DNA of 64,000 nucleotides from Fusarium oxysporum f. sp. lycopersici 4287 (lineage: Eukaryota; Ascomycota; Sordariomycetes; Hypocreales; Nectriaceae), in NCBI RefSeq assembly GCF_000149955.1, contig NC_030991.1, forward strand, positions 4,488,998-4,552,997. Reading direction: 5' to 3'. Under the pieces are notes generated by a model. It ran no database searches. It was not told the DNA's origin and saw only the letters and a program-made list of their open reading frames with translations. Every line of letters starts with the position of its first letter. Within the stretch, counting starts at the first letter, position 1. Of the stretch, positions 20,821 through 33,846 are shown piece after piece. The position numbers and the translations under genes are program-made.

Positions 20821-22905
20821 ATGGCTGCCGTGACGACGCCAGTCGTTACTACTCCTCCAGTGGGGGAATACCCCCCGCTCGCCGATCTGCGGAAAATGAT
20901 GGCTGATCAGCCCTTGCCAGCCGTCGCTCCAGGGACAATCGACGAAGCTTCCATGGCCGGCGAGAAACCGACTCAGGAAGCCCGCGCCGTGCTGGATAGT
21001 TTCAACGCTGCTCTGGTTGGCAATCATGGCCCGGCACTCGCAGCCTGCTTCTTCCCGAGCCAAGCTTACTGGAAAGACAACTTGGCGCTGACCTGCCATC
21101 TGCGCACCTTGACCACCCCGGGCGTCATTGCAGCCGGCTTGTTGGTGACCAAGGAACTCAGAGGTATCGCGGGAGATCTCAGTGTCGAGGGTACAGCACA
21201 ATTTCACACCGGCATGGTACGAGAAGCCTGGCCTATTTCAGTGATAAAGCTGACAAAATGTAGCCATTTATCAGCAGCGACTTTGTTTTTCGAACTGTCT
21301 CGCCGGCGGCTTCCTGCACTGGAAAAGTCCTTCTCCTACCCACCAAGGATGACAACGAGGTAGTCGAGTGGAAGATTTGGGTTTTGAGTACCCGGCTTGA
21401 GAATCTGGATATACATCCCGAGGACGAGTCGCTGCTCAAGAGTCCTAGAAAGCCATTGGACAGCGTGCATGACTTTAGCACGGATGTCTTCATCATTGGA
21501 GGTGGTAACGCGTACGTTAAAGCCTGTAACAGTTTGTGGCTACCTCATGCTTACGATTGCACAGCGCCGTTGCCCTCGCCGCTCGCCTCAAGGCACTAGG
21601 CGTTGAGAGTGTGATATCCGAGCGGAATGATCAGGTGGGTGACAACTGGGCTCTCCGTTACGATTGCTTGCAGTTCCACGTGCCGACTTCGTTCTGCGAT
21701 CTGCCCTATATGCGTAAGGCTCCCGCTTGCTGTATATGTACTTGATTCTGACTGGTATCCAAGCCTACGACGAGAAGTTTCGGTCTGGTCTCCTCAGTCG
21801 TGATGTCTTGGCCAACCAACTCAAGCGATATGTCGAGGAGTTCCGACTCAACGTCGTTACCGGGTCTGTAATCCAGTGGACAACGTACGACTCCGCGGCC
21901 AAACAGTGGAAAATCAAGATCCGCACCCCTGGCGGCGAAAAGATTGCTACGGCTAGACATCTCGTCCAGGCGACCGGCATCGCGTCGCAGAAACCCTACC
22001 TGCCGTCAATTGGAGACAAACATATCTACAAAGGCTTCAATTTACACTCTTCGGAGTACAAGAACCCTGCGCAGTTGAGGGAAAAGGGGGTCAAGTCGCT
22101 TCTCATTATCGGCTCGGCAAACACCGCCTTTGATATTCTTCAAGATAGCCATGACGACGGCCTCAAGCCCACCATGGTGGTCCGCTCTCACACTTATATC
22201 GTCCCCCTAAAGTACGTCACTGACCCGATGAGTCTCGGCGTCTACGACTTTGGTGTTGACGCCGCTGATCGCCTCCTATTGTCGCTACCAGTTAACATCG
22301 ACGCTGCTCTCAGCAAGAGTCTCTTCACCGCACTCGCAGGTAAGGAACCGGATCGCTATAAGTCCCTTAGCGCTGCTGGCTTCCCTGTTCTTGATAGCAC
22401 CGACAAGGACTGCGCGCTTGTGCACAACCTGGTTGAGCGAGCTGGTGGTCACTATGTCGACACCGGTGCTACTAGCTTGATTGCAGATGGCAACGTCGGC
22501 GTCAAGGCCAACGTTGAGCCAGTAGCCTTCACCGAGACCGGGCTGCGATTCTCGGATGATAGCACACTCGATGCGGATGCCATCATCTGGTGCACCGGCT
22601 TCTGCGACAGGAACGTCCGTCAAGTGGCTGCTGAAATCCTCGGAGCAGGCCAGCCTGGTGATAAGGGGGCGGGGATGGGCCCTGAGGATATAGCTGCTCG
22701 CATGGATGCCACATGGGGGATCGACTCGGAGGGTGAGATCCGTGGCATGTGGAAGCGACATCTGCACCTTGAAAAGTTTTGGATCATGGGGGGCTACACC
22801 CAGCAGCACCGATGGCACTCGTTGACCGTGGCGCTGCAAATCAAGGCCGAACTTGAGGGTTGTTTGCCCGAGGCGTGGCGAGATACTCCAGACCCAATAG
22901 AGTAG
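20821..22905 (+). CDS. Flavin-containing monooxygenase with N-terminal NTF2-like domain
   Basis: Four exons, 20821-21216, 21264-21511, 21565-21713 and 21764-22905, with introns of 47, 53 and 50 bp; all phases agree, 644 aa. It is predicted to insert one oxygen into a substrate using FAD and NADPH. After an NTF2/SnoaL-like N-terminal part (about 50-180) comes the FAD-binding VFIIGGGNAA near residue 210, then DNWALRYDCLQFHVP. The FMO-type motif YKGFNLHSSEY lies near 350, an NADPH-binding LLIIGSANTAFD near 375 and DAIIWCTGF towards the C-terminus. The layout matches fungal proteins loosely annotated as YUCCA-like or dimethylaniline monooxygenases. Substrate unknown; no biosynthetic cluster is evident around it. 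It appears intact. Confidence 0.88.
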
Positions 22906-23599
22906 CGGTGGATGGCGTTGAAATTTTGAAGCAATTGCTTGTAGATAGCGTGATAGTAAGACCTAGTACCAAGCAACAATCCGTACTGCTTGAGAACAGG
23001 CTGCTTGTAGAGAGGTCGGAGCTCCGGGTAGTTATTGTTTGTTCTACTTGGAAATATATCCTCACTTTTCGTGCTTGCCTATGGCTTAGGATTTAGGAGG
23101 TGTGACAGCAAACAACTGTAATAGGTGATCGAATAACAAGCTTGTGCCAACTTGGCCAATCCACGCGGTCTGAAAGGGCTACGCCATTTGTTTTAATATG
23201 TATGAGCCATGAAGTAAATTAAGTGAACTAGCTATTTATAAAATCATGTCTTGCCGACGTTAGCTTCAAAGACCCTCAGCGGCTTCCAGTCGTTCATTCG
23301 TGTCTGCGAGCACCATCCCCCGCCACTAATCTGTACCGGTAATCATTCGGAGAAGCAGCTGGGCATCGCATCCTTATCCTCAGTTAAGATGAAGGACCAC
23401 CTCTTATTGCCCATTCCAGAGATTGAGAACTTCCTTGCATCCATTTCGCGCCCCGGCAGTAATAATGACACCTTAACTTTCTGTCTGATTGCCCACGTCC
23501 CATGCCGATGGCCTTCCAGTAGTCCGAACACCAAGTGATAATTTCTAAGTCAAGTTCAATCTCGCAATGATAGAGTCGTGGGTTCAATACAACCTCAAC
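22906..23599. other. Intergenic
   Basis: 3' flank of the monooxygenase gene; nothing recognisable. Confidence 0.5.
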
Positions 23600-25560
23600 T
23601 AATGAATCAAAAAACATATTCATGAGAAATCAGTCTACACATCACTTAAAGCCCTGCTTGAAAGCTATCATTCGGCTGCAAGAGCTTGTTACTCAACCCG
23701 CCCAGAAGCTGCATCACGAATGCTTCTGACGATCGGCGGAATCTGGCTAGCTACCGACAAAGCCACATTGCATAGCTACCCCATTCTCAGGGAATACAAT
23801 GCCGAAGTACCCACTGAGATCTGGCAAGCATTTTTGTTCCAGTCAACGGCAGATATGATAAGACTCCAGCGTCTTGAAACATATCTCATGGGCCGCAAAT
23901 GGACACCAAGTAAGCCATCCGTGTTCCGCTCTTTTGGCGACAACATGTCTTTTCCCGTGCGATATTTCCAACAGTCGCCAATACTTCAAAGTAAGAAAGC
24001 TTCAATCGAGGAGAGGGCTGAATTGGATAAACAACCCAAGATCAGTGAGTTCAATCACCTGAAAGAGAGATACAACGACTTGATGCAACAGTATAACACC
24101 ACAGTATGCCAAGAAACTTATCAAACTCTACTTGGCGTCAGGTATCCCATACACGACCCCTACCGTCCTCGCTGTTCTTTGGCGCGTCGAATGAACAACC
24201 TGCAGATAATGGTCCACGAGTGGCCGCTACCCACTGATACTCTCCAAGCTCAAGCTACAGTCTTTGAACTCGGGATTCCTCACCAATTTGCAAAGTGGCG
24301 TGATGTCACGTTTTATTTCATCCATGATGTGCTGTCTTTCAAATCTTTTGGGGAACAGTTCCTTATCAGTTTTCTGGCAATTTCTCTCATTGGTACCATC
24401 GCGAAACAAAAAGCATGCCATTCTGCAGGTGGTATCCTCGCTTTTGCTTTGGGCCAGAAGAGATGGATAGTAAGCTATGAAATCACTCCGCACCGGGAGA
24501 CTGGGACCAAGTTGGCTGTTCCTTTTCGCGTTAAGGATAGCCCAACGCCACGATCAGAGTTCAGCCATCCTGACGTCGTGATGACCCTTACTTGCCTAAG
24601 CTACTACTACGGCGGCCTGGACGAAGAAGCTCTATTTTCTGCCTTTTCAATTCTTACCAAATCTGACAATGCCAGAGTGGAATACCATGAGTGGACTGGA
24701 ACCGCTCCGAACCTGCCATTATCGTTCAGAGCCTTAGAAGGGGTCAATTTACGAGATCGGGTTCAGTTCAAAGAAGAGACATATCCCCATCTTTGCTTCC
24801 CTAAGTCGGCGATTGATTACTACCTGAGCCACCTGGTTTCCAGTAAGGAGGCAAAGAGGTTTCCGCATAAGTTATCGGTGTCAGGCGGAGATCTAGCTAA
24901 GACTACAGGCAATCCTACTACTGGGTTTAGCGGGGCCAATGATTCCAGATATGTTCTCCCTATGGATATCAAGCAACTAGACCTTCCGGGGTAGGAACAA
25001 ACGAATGGGCTCGCCCTTAGCCATCTGTTACAATCACAAAATGGGGTCGATTTAGTGCCGCAAGAAGCCAAAAGTACCCCATTCAACAGCCGTATGCTTC
25101 TAGATATGATATCGGGAATGAATAAGCAGACACGTGTGATCTTGGGATGTTGGCGCTCAGGTGAATTAGCTCACTAACCTAGAGTTTGCAAAACCGTGGC
25201 TGGCTCGTTATCAGGATGATGACAAGACCCAAGCAGTCGTCTCTTTCAATGAAGATGACGAGGCGATTATACTTGATCGCTCAGGCAACGTTGAGGAGCT
25301 TGAAACGCCACCATTTGCTGAGCAGACGGATCGATGCCTTAGCTTTCTAGATGAGTCGCATACCAGAGGGACATATCTCAAGCTCCCCCCCCCAAACTAT
25401 CGCGCAGTAGTCACGTTGGGTGCCCGTTTAACAAAGGATCGACTGGTTCAGGGTATGTGGACACAAGATCCTCCTAGATTTTTGCTAATCCTTTGGCAGC
25501 TTGTATGCGAATGCGGAAACTCGGGAAGCTCAAAGCGTAGAGTTTTACATGCTGTGGTAG
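23600..25560 (+). pseudogene. Remnant of a giant DUF3638/DUF3645-family protein gene
   Basis: The long frame 23720-24994 reads like the middle of the very large fungal proteins annotated DUF3638/DUF3645 (putative ubiquitin hydrolase-like). Examples are PSVFRSFGDNMSFPVRYF, MVHEWPLPTD, FELGIPHQFAKWRDVTFYF and VPFRVKDSPTPRSEFSHPDV followed by LTCLSYYYGGLDE. Homology resumes in other frames after the stop: LLQSQNGVDLVPQEAKS, then DRSGNVEELETPPFAEQTD and LDESHTRGTYLKLP, and an exon-like CMRMRKLGKLK after a GTATGT...GCAG intron at about 25454-25499. The frame also extends slightly upstream of 23720. Both ends of the roughly 3000-aa parent are missing. Multiple frameshifts make it a fossil. Confidence 0.75.
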
Positions 25561-26121
25561 ATTGAGCAGAAGATCATGGTTGCCGTAAAGAAATGACCGG
25601 CGGGAGTAAACATTTCAGTCCCCTTGACTTCAGTCCCGATGTCGACGACAGCGACAGCGCCGTTGACACAGATCTTGCCCAACAGCAAGAATATAGCATC
25701 CCGATTCCCACGAACCTGTCCATGTCTTTCACAGCCAAAGTCAGCGCCAGCAGGCCATCACTTGCATCAAGATCTCGAAACGGAGGTACCCGGACAGGTA
25801 GTTGTTAGACATTACGTGTATTCGGTTCATTGATGTGAATTGGTGTGTATTCATGTTGTGTTCTGTTGAAATCTGCCCCTTAGAGGTTTTACCATTTCGG
25901 CTGTAATCTTAAAGTATCCCTGCTTGCACGTGAGGCCCCAGCAGCTGTTCAACAGTAGTAGCATCACCAGTCGAACGGGGTGAGCAAGCCCGGTTAAGAG
26001 ATCCCGACAACTCACTTAAGCTCACGAAGCCTATCAAAGGGGTCGAGACAGCGACTAAAACGATGAAAAAGAGGATACAGGCAACGAACAAGGCTGTGGC
26101 GTTAAATCTCTGGAATAGCAT
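25561..26121. other. Intergenic, possible 3' debris of the DUF3638 gene
   Basis: Contains a 71-codon frame at 25593-25808 rich in Asp/Ser with no signature. Confidence 0.4.
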
Positions 26122-26445
26122 ATGAATGTCGCTAGCCGTCTTCGATATATACCTCGAGAGCTGAAGGACCTCTTGCAAGAGGAGTTGCAAGCTTTTGATA
26201 CCAAGTGGAACCGCTCCGAGACTGCATGGAACGATCATATTGAGGGCCCAACCCTTCGCCCCGCCTTATCCACCATCGCCGACGTCTGCGCCGAAAACAT
26301 CACCACTGATTCTATAGACAAGGACTTTCTAGCAGCTTAGAAAGGAGAGGAGACTGATGTCGGCAAGATGATCGACTATACACTCATTTTACGGCCTGGC
26401 GAGCTGTTAGGCGTTCTCCAGATTTATGAACTCGACTACGTGTGA
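26122..26445 (+). pseudogene. PD-(D/E)XK nuclease-like domain fragment
   Basis: An open frame with LLQEELQAFDTKWNRSETAWNDHIEGPTL, then an in-frame TAG at 26338-26340, then KGEETDVGKMIDYTLIL in the same frame to a stop at 26445. The combination W-N-x-x-(V/I)-H/E-G-P-x-L followed by GKMxDY recalls fungal proteins annotated as PD-(D/E)XK nuclease-like, usually 300-450 aa. Only the central part remains. The call rests on family memory and is tentative. Confidence 0.45.
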
Positions 26446-27039
26446 TGTTCAATCTATTATACGTACATTTTTACCCCGGCAGTATCTGGTTTCACATATT
26501 GTGTATGACTGGATTTTAGAAAAGGAAGAAATGGCTCAAGAAAGTTCAAGGAATAAGACACCAGCAGGTATCCACAGCTCCGTCTGTGCTGAGTACAGAA
26601 CCAATGAACCTCATTTAAAACCAACAAGAAGCATACAGAAATTAATGAAAGTTGTACTAACACACTGATAGGTCAGACTAACTGTCAACTTCTGTTGGCA
26701 TGAAATCCAGTGTAAGTGGAAGGAGCAGACATAACTGATATTACATAAATGGCTGCCTTGTTTTATGTGTCTACCTCATATTCTCTCTTTTAACTCCAGT
26801 GTGTAATTGAATAACTACTACCCCCGGAAATACTATGGTAATAAATGGTGCTATGCTTTCGGCACAGACCATATGAATCGTACTGGGCAGTTAGCGTAAC
26901 TCAGTCGTTGCAATTACTTCGTGCTTTGGAACCTGGGGACTTTCCTCTCTATTGTCGACATTATGCTAGTATGCAGAAGGAGCTATCAAGCCCACGACCT
27001 GCTTTCTAACTTGCCTTTGGGTATCAAAACTTGTCGCCG
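26446..27039. other. Intergenic
   Basis: No feature seen; it includes the 3' flank of the minus-strand gene ending at 27040. Confidence 0.5.
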
Positions 27040-28430
27040 TTATAGCAACACTTCGCCGCGTGTTAATGATTCGAAAATCGCCGTGATCTGTTCCTCATCC
27101 AACTCCTTGACGCCGTCCAGATCAAACATGGGGATGCCCTTGTCAGACTTTTTGAAAAGAAGTGTATCACCCTCCTGTTCGTCGACCTCGATATACCCTG
27201 GCTTGGAGCCCATGTGCCCTGGAAAAAGTGCACACAAAAACGAGGTTAAGTCTGGCATGGAGTAGGCCTTGTCAGAGTATTGTTGCTCAAGTGACACTTG
27301 ATTTGTGACGATCTTGACGGGCTCCTCGTGGCAGTTGAAACCCAAAATTCGCTTCTCGATACAGTGGCCTCCGAATTTCTTCAGGCCTAGGGCTGAGTAC
27401 TTTATACTCTGCGCTGTATGTGAAGGCACGATGGTGAACTCTGCAAATTCGGCAGATCGGCTGAGAACGATCTTGGCTGCTTGTTGGTTGAGGGCGATGT
27501 TGAACTGGTTGGAGAAGAGATTCGCTGACATGTCGCAGGAACCCTATCACAATAAGTATCTTATCAAAGAGGAGTATAAACCAGACTTACCACCTGCATG
27601 TGACACTTGATCTTGTTTGCTACGCCTCTATCAAGGAACTGTTGTAGGATTCTCAACGAAGAACCCCCAAAGAAACGAACGCTTCCCGCGGTCTTGATCC
27701 GATTCAAAACTTTGTCCAAGACAAGTCGTTCCACAGAAATGTCTGAGAGCTTTCTATCATGCTCGAGTCGCGAGATGCACTTGTTATACCAACCCCGCAG
27801 GTTATCGGCTCGACGGCCGAAAGGTAACACTTTCTTCAGGATGCCGTAGTACTCCTTCAGCTCATTTTCTGTCCGGTTGACAAGTTCTTCATGGTGATGC
27901 ATGTGCAGATTCACTGGGTTCTCGATATGTTCCAGAGTCTCGTAGTCCGCAAGAACTTCGATGGGGCTATTGTTAGACCATTCTGAAAGACAACTAGCCA
28001 GGTCAAGTGCACTTAGCCGTGCATGCAAGGCAGCGTCGTTGATTGAGCCATACTTGGGCTTCACTGCCATCTCGAGCTATTGTCATGGTCAGATTTGTCT
28101 CAAGTGTCTGATTCTGAGGGGAAAGCTTACGATCTTGCGATCATCTTTTGTCAGATCTTTGATATCATTAATATCCTGCTGCTTGATATCTCCATTCAAA
28201 AGGGTCTTGAAAGGGTTCTCAACAGATGGGAAATGCTGTTTTATCAATTCCTTGCATCTGGTGATCTGATCCATTGTCATAGATAACCCAAAACACACTT
28301 GACGAGGCTCTAGAATCCAAAGCACGCGGACGGTTGGCTTCCAGCATGTGGCCTTGAACAAGGCCATAGCCGCGGCCAAGTTATCTGAGTCGATGGAGTC
28401 ATTGTAATAAATGACGAGATCGTCCCCCAT
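27040..28430 (-). CDS. Nucleoside hydrolase-like protein with altered metal site
   Basis: Three exons, 28430-28131, 28076-27591 and 27543-27040, introns 54 and 47 bp, all phase 0, 429 aa; the start has a strong context (CACCATGG). The order of motifs fits the inosine/uridine nucleoside hydrolase fold. An N-terminal YYNDSIDSDNLAAAMALF sits where the Asp-rich metal loop lies. The middle has SVRFFGGSSLRIL, then FNIALNQQAAKIVLSRSAEFAEFTIVP resembles the EFNxxxDPEAAxxV...VP core, and MPDLTSFLCALFP replaces the terminal HDPLA motif. Several metal or catalytic positions differ (first Asp to Asn, second of the DD pair to Asn, terminal His to Pro), so hydrolase activity is doubtful. No signal peptide. 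It is one of the few intact genes in its neighbourhood. Confidence 0.6.
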
Positions 28431-31400
28431 GGTGAATAGATTTGCTGATAGGGAATACTTCTGTCCGATGCACAATGGTAGTGAAAGGTAATGGGAAAAT
28501 TGAGAGATATAAAAGGCTGTGTGATGGATTGATTGGGAGGAAGCCGGGAAAGCTGGTAGGCTGTGCAAACCTCACGGCAAAAACAGCCCCGCGAAACGCC
28601 TAACAACTCAGTCAACCTAGCCACACTAATTAATGAGTCAAACTACATAGTTACACAAATTCACAAACGTTATAGCCCCATGACTAGCAGCCCCCATTAT
28701 TCCACTCTTTGCTGATGTATTAAAAATGACTAACACCAAACTAGAATTGACCAGGCCAATTCCTGATAGTCAAGGTAATAGAAAATGATCTCTATCATAA
28801 GGCTTTCCACCATCAGATAAACTGAGAGACCTTTGGCACCAGGTCCCAGACTTTTAAATAGACTTAAATAAAAGGGTGAAAGAAACGCTGAGCAGGTTAG
28901 CTGAAGCTTTCCTTGGACTATGTGCTACTGATCCGGGGTAGTTAGTTCTAGGAGCTATGTTCTCCTCCAGAGCAAACAATTTCTTTCCTAAATTGACTGC
29001 TCTTTGATGCTTACACTTCCACTATTTAATCTTGTCAGTAGTGCTGTTCTATGGCGTTCCTGCCATAAATTTTGGCGCCATATGGTGCTGTTCTGGCAAA
29101 AGAATCAAACAGAGTTGTCATTGGCAGTCATAAACTGAATTCGTAGCCCACCGGGCTGTTATGTGATAAAGGCAGTATATGTTTGGCCAAACAGCCAACT
29201 ACATCACCCTTCAATACAAGGTCCGCACAAGAATGAAAATTATCACAGGAAAGCTCATTTAATACAGAATGATGCCTCTGAATCGAAATGAGGTCTTTCT
29301 ATCTTTAGCAGCTTGCAAGGTAACTACTGAACCAGAGCGGTTATATACACATCAAGAGGGGCACTGAGATCCGTGGAACACCATCTCAAAAGGAGGGAAA
29401 GATGTCAGGTACAACAAGAAAACAACGTCAATACAGATTAACTCTACCTGCCTAGTTGGCTTAATAGTAACTAACTGTAAGGCTGAAGAATAATTTAGAA
29501 AGCATAGGGTAGCTGTCGTTGACGGGGAATGTACATCGCTAAGTGCAACTAACGGATATTGGCTTAGCCCAAGCCCAACTAACAGTCATATCTTATATAC
29601 TGAAGTTTCGCTTTGACCACTAAGGTATTTAACAGGTCGCGACGCAGCATACCTTGACAATGATGTATAACCCTGTAGTTTGGTTTGGTGTTTAATGCAA
29701 ATGGATGCCACTTTCCGTCGGAAATAATCTGGCGCCACCTGCGTCTAGGCAACGACTGGTCATTCGAATGAAGAAGGGTAGCAGGGTCCTCTCCAGCCAC
29801 CACTATCATAATTTCTTCGGCATCGAATGGTACAGAAGTCGTGGCGAGGAGCCTCAGGATGGCGCAATGCTTAGATCCAGCACCATCTTGTTATATGATG
29901 ATGCATGACTAGCGCTTTATAAATATGGTCCTCTCTATTCTGGAGACAATTTGGCGCAACAGAGGATCTCAGCACAAGATCGCTGTTGTTTTTCCAATCT
30001 TCAACCCTATCGAAACTAACAGGCCTTCCCAATCGGGATGATGTCACTTTTTCTGCCTTCTCATCAGGCGTACATGGAATAGTTGTTTATTGTGACCCTG
30101 AAATAGCAGGAAATGTACAAGGAATATCGTATGTGTGTGAGGCGACTTCTGATGCTTTATCACTGGCCGCACTGGCTATCGATTTCTGACAATATTCCAC
30201 CTTTTTCAATGAGCCTTTGTATCGCCTTTAGGGTCATCATGAAAAATCAATGTTGTGAATGTGGCCTGAACTTAGTTTATTCTGAGTTTTCTTTTCATCT
30301 CTCATCTATCGAATCGGAAAGGTTCCACCAGCCAGCCGGGATCTTTGTCAACAAAACCTTCGACAGTCTACGATTTCTACCACAGCACTCACATGGTCCT
30401 TCTTGCAGTCATTCGAACTTCATGGACTGTTCCAGTCACGTATTCCGACCTCACTTACTCGGCTGTCATTCTAATATGCATTTGAGGAGATCAGAGAGGA
30501 TATCGAAGGAAATAGAATGGCGCTGGATGTATATCTGATCTTTTGAGCTCGCGCGGCCCTCGCCGACCACTGTTCGTTGGATTGGAGTAGTAGCTGCCAT
30601 CTGGTGTTTAGTATTTGTCTGAGTTTTGTGTTACGGCTGCCTTTTGAGAAACCCAAGGTATTTATCTCTCATCGCTGGTCCCCTCTCGCAGCCTTAGGGC
30701 TTCGGAATAAAATCCAATGATCGTCGTGGAAGACCTTTTGGGTAGAAGCCTAGATAGTGGAAAAGAATGCCGTGTTCCAATTACCTGTGTTAGTTGCCTG
30801 AAGTATAACCTACCTCAAGCTTGCAGTCCAACCCCCAGTTAGTTTCATACATTTTACTAACTTTATGGTATTTCCGTCAATGATTGTTATAAGGTTGACT
30901 ATAAGTCATTCGATGGCGTTTCCCCTTTTAGTGAATCACCGGAGAGAAAATTTCATCTCCGTTAAGTTCAGTTCCTCGGTCGCACAGGAAAGATGGGGGC
31001 ACGGGCTATAAAATTGTGTATCAGGACCTGATGCGGGGGTAATTGATATAGTAATAGTAGTAGGCGTACACAAAAATTAGGAACAGAAGAGTAGGTGGTG
31101 ATGATTCACATCTCCGCGTAGGCCGTTGTACCTCCATCCAATTCAAACTTTTCAGCCACTGTCTCACATCCAAGGTTCAAATGCCTGGTCTTTCGTCACG
31201 TACGTCATCCAGTCTTGATTTCCTAACCATTTCCAAACTGATGTTGTTTTATTCATGATGGAAGGTCGCAGTGATTGATAAATGGGCTCCTAGGTTGTGC
31301 TTGACTGACAGAGATTTCGGCGTAGCTAGAAAATGAGAAGACGAGAAAATTTATTGGAGAGCCGAGATCAATTCTGACGGGGTTTGGCATCCTATTTAAC

Positions 31401-33429
31401 CCCTAGCCCTAATTCATCTGTGCGCTTATGTTACTGACTAAACTTTGACCCAACCAAGCAGGCCCACTCTATGCATACTCACGGAAAGGTATTGCAATAC
31501 GATTATGCGTTTGATGATCACAGAATCACTCTGAACGCTCATTGTGCTATGACTGGTTCAGCCGCAAATTCAATATATACAAGATGGCCTGAGCTGTTAA
31601 GCGAGGCCTCCGCCATAGGAAGACAGTCAGCGTTCCTTGTATAGGGAGAAAGGACCGTAAGGCAAACGCAAACCATCGCCCGCCTAAGTAGAAATATTCA
31701 GTCAAACGAATTTGTCTATAGGATCTGTACCATTACACTGTAGGGCTATATGGCCAACAGACCATTCCAAATCTGTAGTGAAAATAGTCTCTTGTTTGAA
31801 TATGATTACTCACACTCATGCTATAACTACGGAAAAGATTATGTGCGTATCTATAGAGACTACAAGGACAATATTGAAAATCGACAGGACGTGATATGTA
31901 AAGGATGTAGAGTGCGGTAAGGGTAGAGAGGAGCGATGCTCTAAGGCAATCTATGTTTTGAGGTGTACAATCTGTATTTTATGATATTCTTTTAATGTTG
32001 CGTTTACAGAACTCCAGGGCTATTCATACATACTACTTTCATTTGTAGCTTGAAAGCGATACCCCTCCCCGTACTCCAGATGGCTTACTAAGTCGAAGAT
32101 GGGAGTTACGTCTAAATCAAAGCATTCATCCGATGAATTAAGTCTATATAGAAGGATTTCAAGGGCATATTTATGTAAACCTATCTATAGAGAATCTGAT
32201 CTTTAATAAAAGAATCAAAGATCGCTACAATTTCAAGCTACTCGTAAAGAGATTAGAAAGGGGTTATATGTGTTTTACGATTCTAAGTATGCTATACTTC
32301 CATGCAAACTCCAATATGGATCTGCAGATTCAGATCCTATCAAAATCTTGCGTAAAGCGATTCTTACTAAATACGAGATGCCACCACAAGAAAAGCCAAG
32401 GGGAGATGGAGAAAGCCTGCGAACAAGATTTACGGTGTTGTGTGGTTGGATGGTCGCGCTACAAATGGTTCCTTCAATGATTCCTTTGAATCTCTAATAT
32501 AAACCTCAGACCTTTCGAAGATGTATTATTGATTCAAGAAGCAAATGATTTCATGACACAATTAGCTAAAGGATACAGAAACGCACACCGCTTTTAACCT
32601 TCCATATTCCCTTCTCAGCATTTAAACTCACTCGTAAATCAATGAGACGTAGGCGTCACCAGAGACATCCTATTTTTCCCGCCTGTCGTACGTGGTCCTC
32701 TAACGAAAGTGTATGATCGCAATTGAATGACACCTTGTGGTGATGATGCTTCAGATTTATCCCAAAGCAATGACGGCTTTGACTGCGTCCAAAACCCTAG
32801 CTCAACTAAAGAAGATTCCAAACATAACACAAAACTATTTGGAAATCCTGGCTGATACTTTATCTGGATACCCATCGTCTGGGGTTTTACTTTCCCTTCG
32901 CTTGGGTCTGGGGATAGCTTTTGAGTTTACCGGCCTGTCTTTGGATAACTCGCGTATAGCATAGGTGGCATCCCCTTTTTTATCGAGCTTCGATAGCGCG
33001 TGGTGGCAATAATCGTCTTCTTTATCCTGCTCCCAATTATACTCATTAGCTGCCTGATCCTAGGGTGGCGCATAAGGTGTATCTCACCTTGGCTGTGCTG
33101 TTGATCCGGTCAGGTGTATGGGACCACTTGTCGGTACGTGGAACGTTTGTGCGTTTATTTATATCCTCAGTTAGAGCTGGCCCTGAATTGGTAATCTTGG
33201 GATTGTCCAGCCCGGAATTCGGGTGCATAAACATGGCCTTTTTGGGAAGCCTGGTGTTTTGACATTCCGTGTCCGACCCCCTCTTGGATCCATGGGGCGA
33301 GGCACTGGAAAACGAATTCTCGGAGTTAGTACCGCTTTCTCCATGACTTTGGGGTCTGAAAACTGGTGCTTTGGGGCCAGGAGTCGGGTCATTCTGAGCT
33401 ACCGATTCGTCAGATCTGAGGTTGGTTGG
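28431..33429. other. 5-kb gene-empty, AT-rich region
   Basis: No ORF longer than about 140 codons and none with a recognisable domain on either strand. Small frames at 29986-30189, 30113-30538 and 32270-32497 look protein-like in places but lack family signatures. It is probably decayed repeat and accessory sequence. Confidence 0.5.
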
Positions 33430-33846
33430 TCAGTATTCAGCTTCATGAGGTTCGGCGTGCCCTTGTAGCTCATACCTATCGAATTTTGAATAACCGAGAT
33501 TGAAGGAGATAGCCTCATCTGGATCGAAGAAAGTAAAAGTAGATATTTCTGGTGAGCCTGGGTAAAGACTAAGTGTCTGCCCTTGATCGCTAGTATAAAG
33601 CGAGTAATAGGTAGCCGATGGACTCAACACTACTGTCTGAGAGAGATCATGAATCCAAAAGGGATCGATGTATGATGGCATAATGAATTCGCTTGGATGA
33701 TCTTCACGGAGAGAAATAACCGATGAAGGATAATCGGCTTGCAGGTCGGGCTTTGGTTCATATTCAAAGGCTGGTAGTAGAAAAGGATTTGATACATGAT
33801 CGGCGCTTGATGCTTCTGCGACACAAGTACTCTGGCTATGAGGCAT
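33430..33846 (-). CDS. Small hypothetical protein, 138 aa
   Basis: The frame is open from 33981, but the plausible start is ATG 33846 (MPHSQSTCVAEAS). The product is Ser/Pro/Tyr/Asp-rich, acidic, with one Cys, no signal peptide and no membrane helix. No family recognised. Composition is even along the frame, giving weak support for a real gene in an otherwise empty region. Confidence 0.35.
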   Translation of the reverse strand: MPHSQSTCVAEASSADHVSNPFLLPAFEYEPKPDLQADYPSSVISLREDHPSEFIMPSYIDPFWIHDLSQTVVLSPSATYYSLYTSDQGQTLSLYPGSPEISTFTFFDPDEAISFNLGYSKFDRYELQGHAEPHEAEY

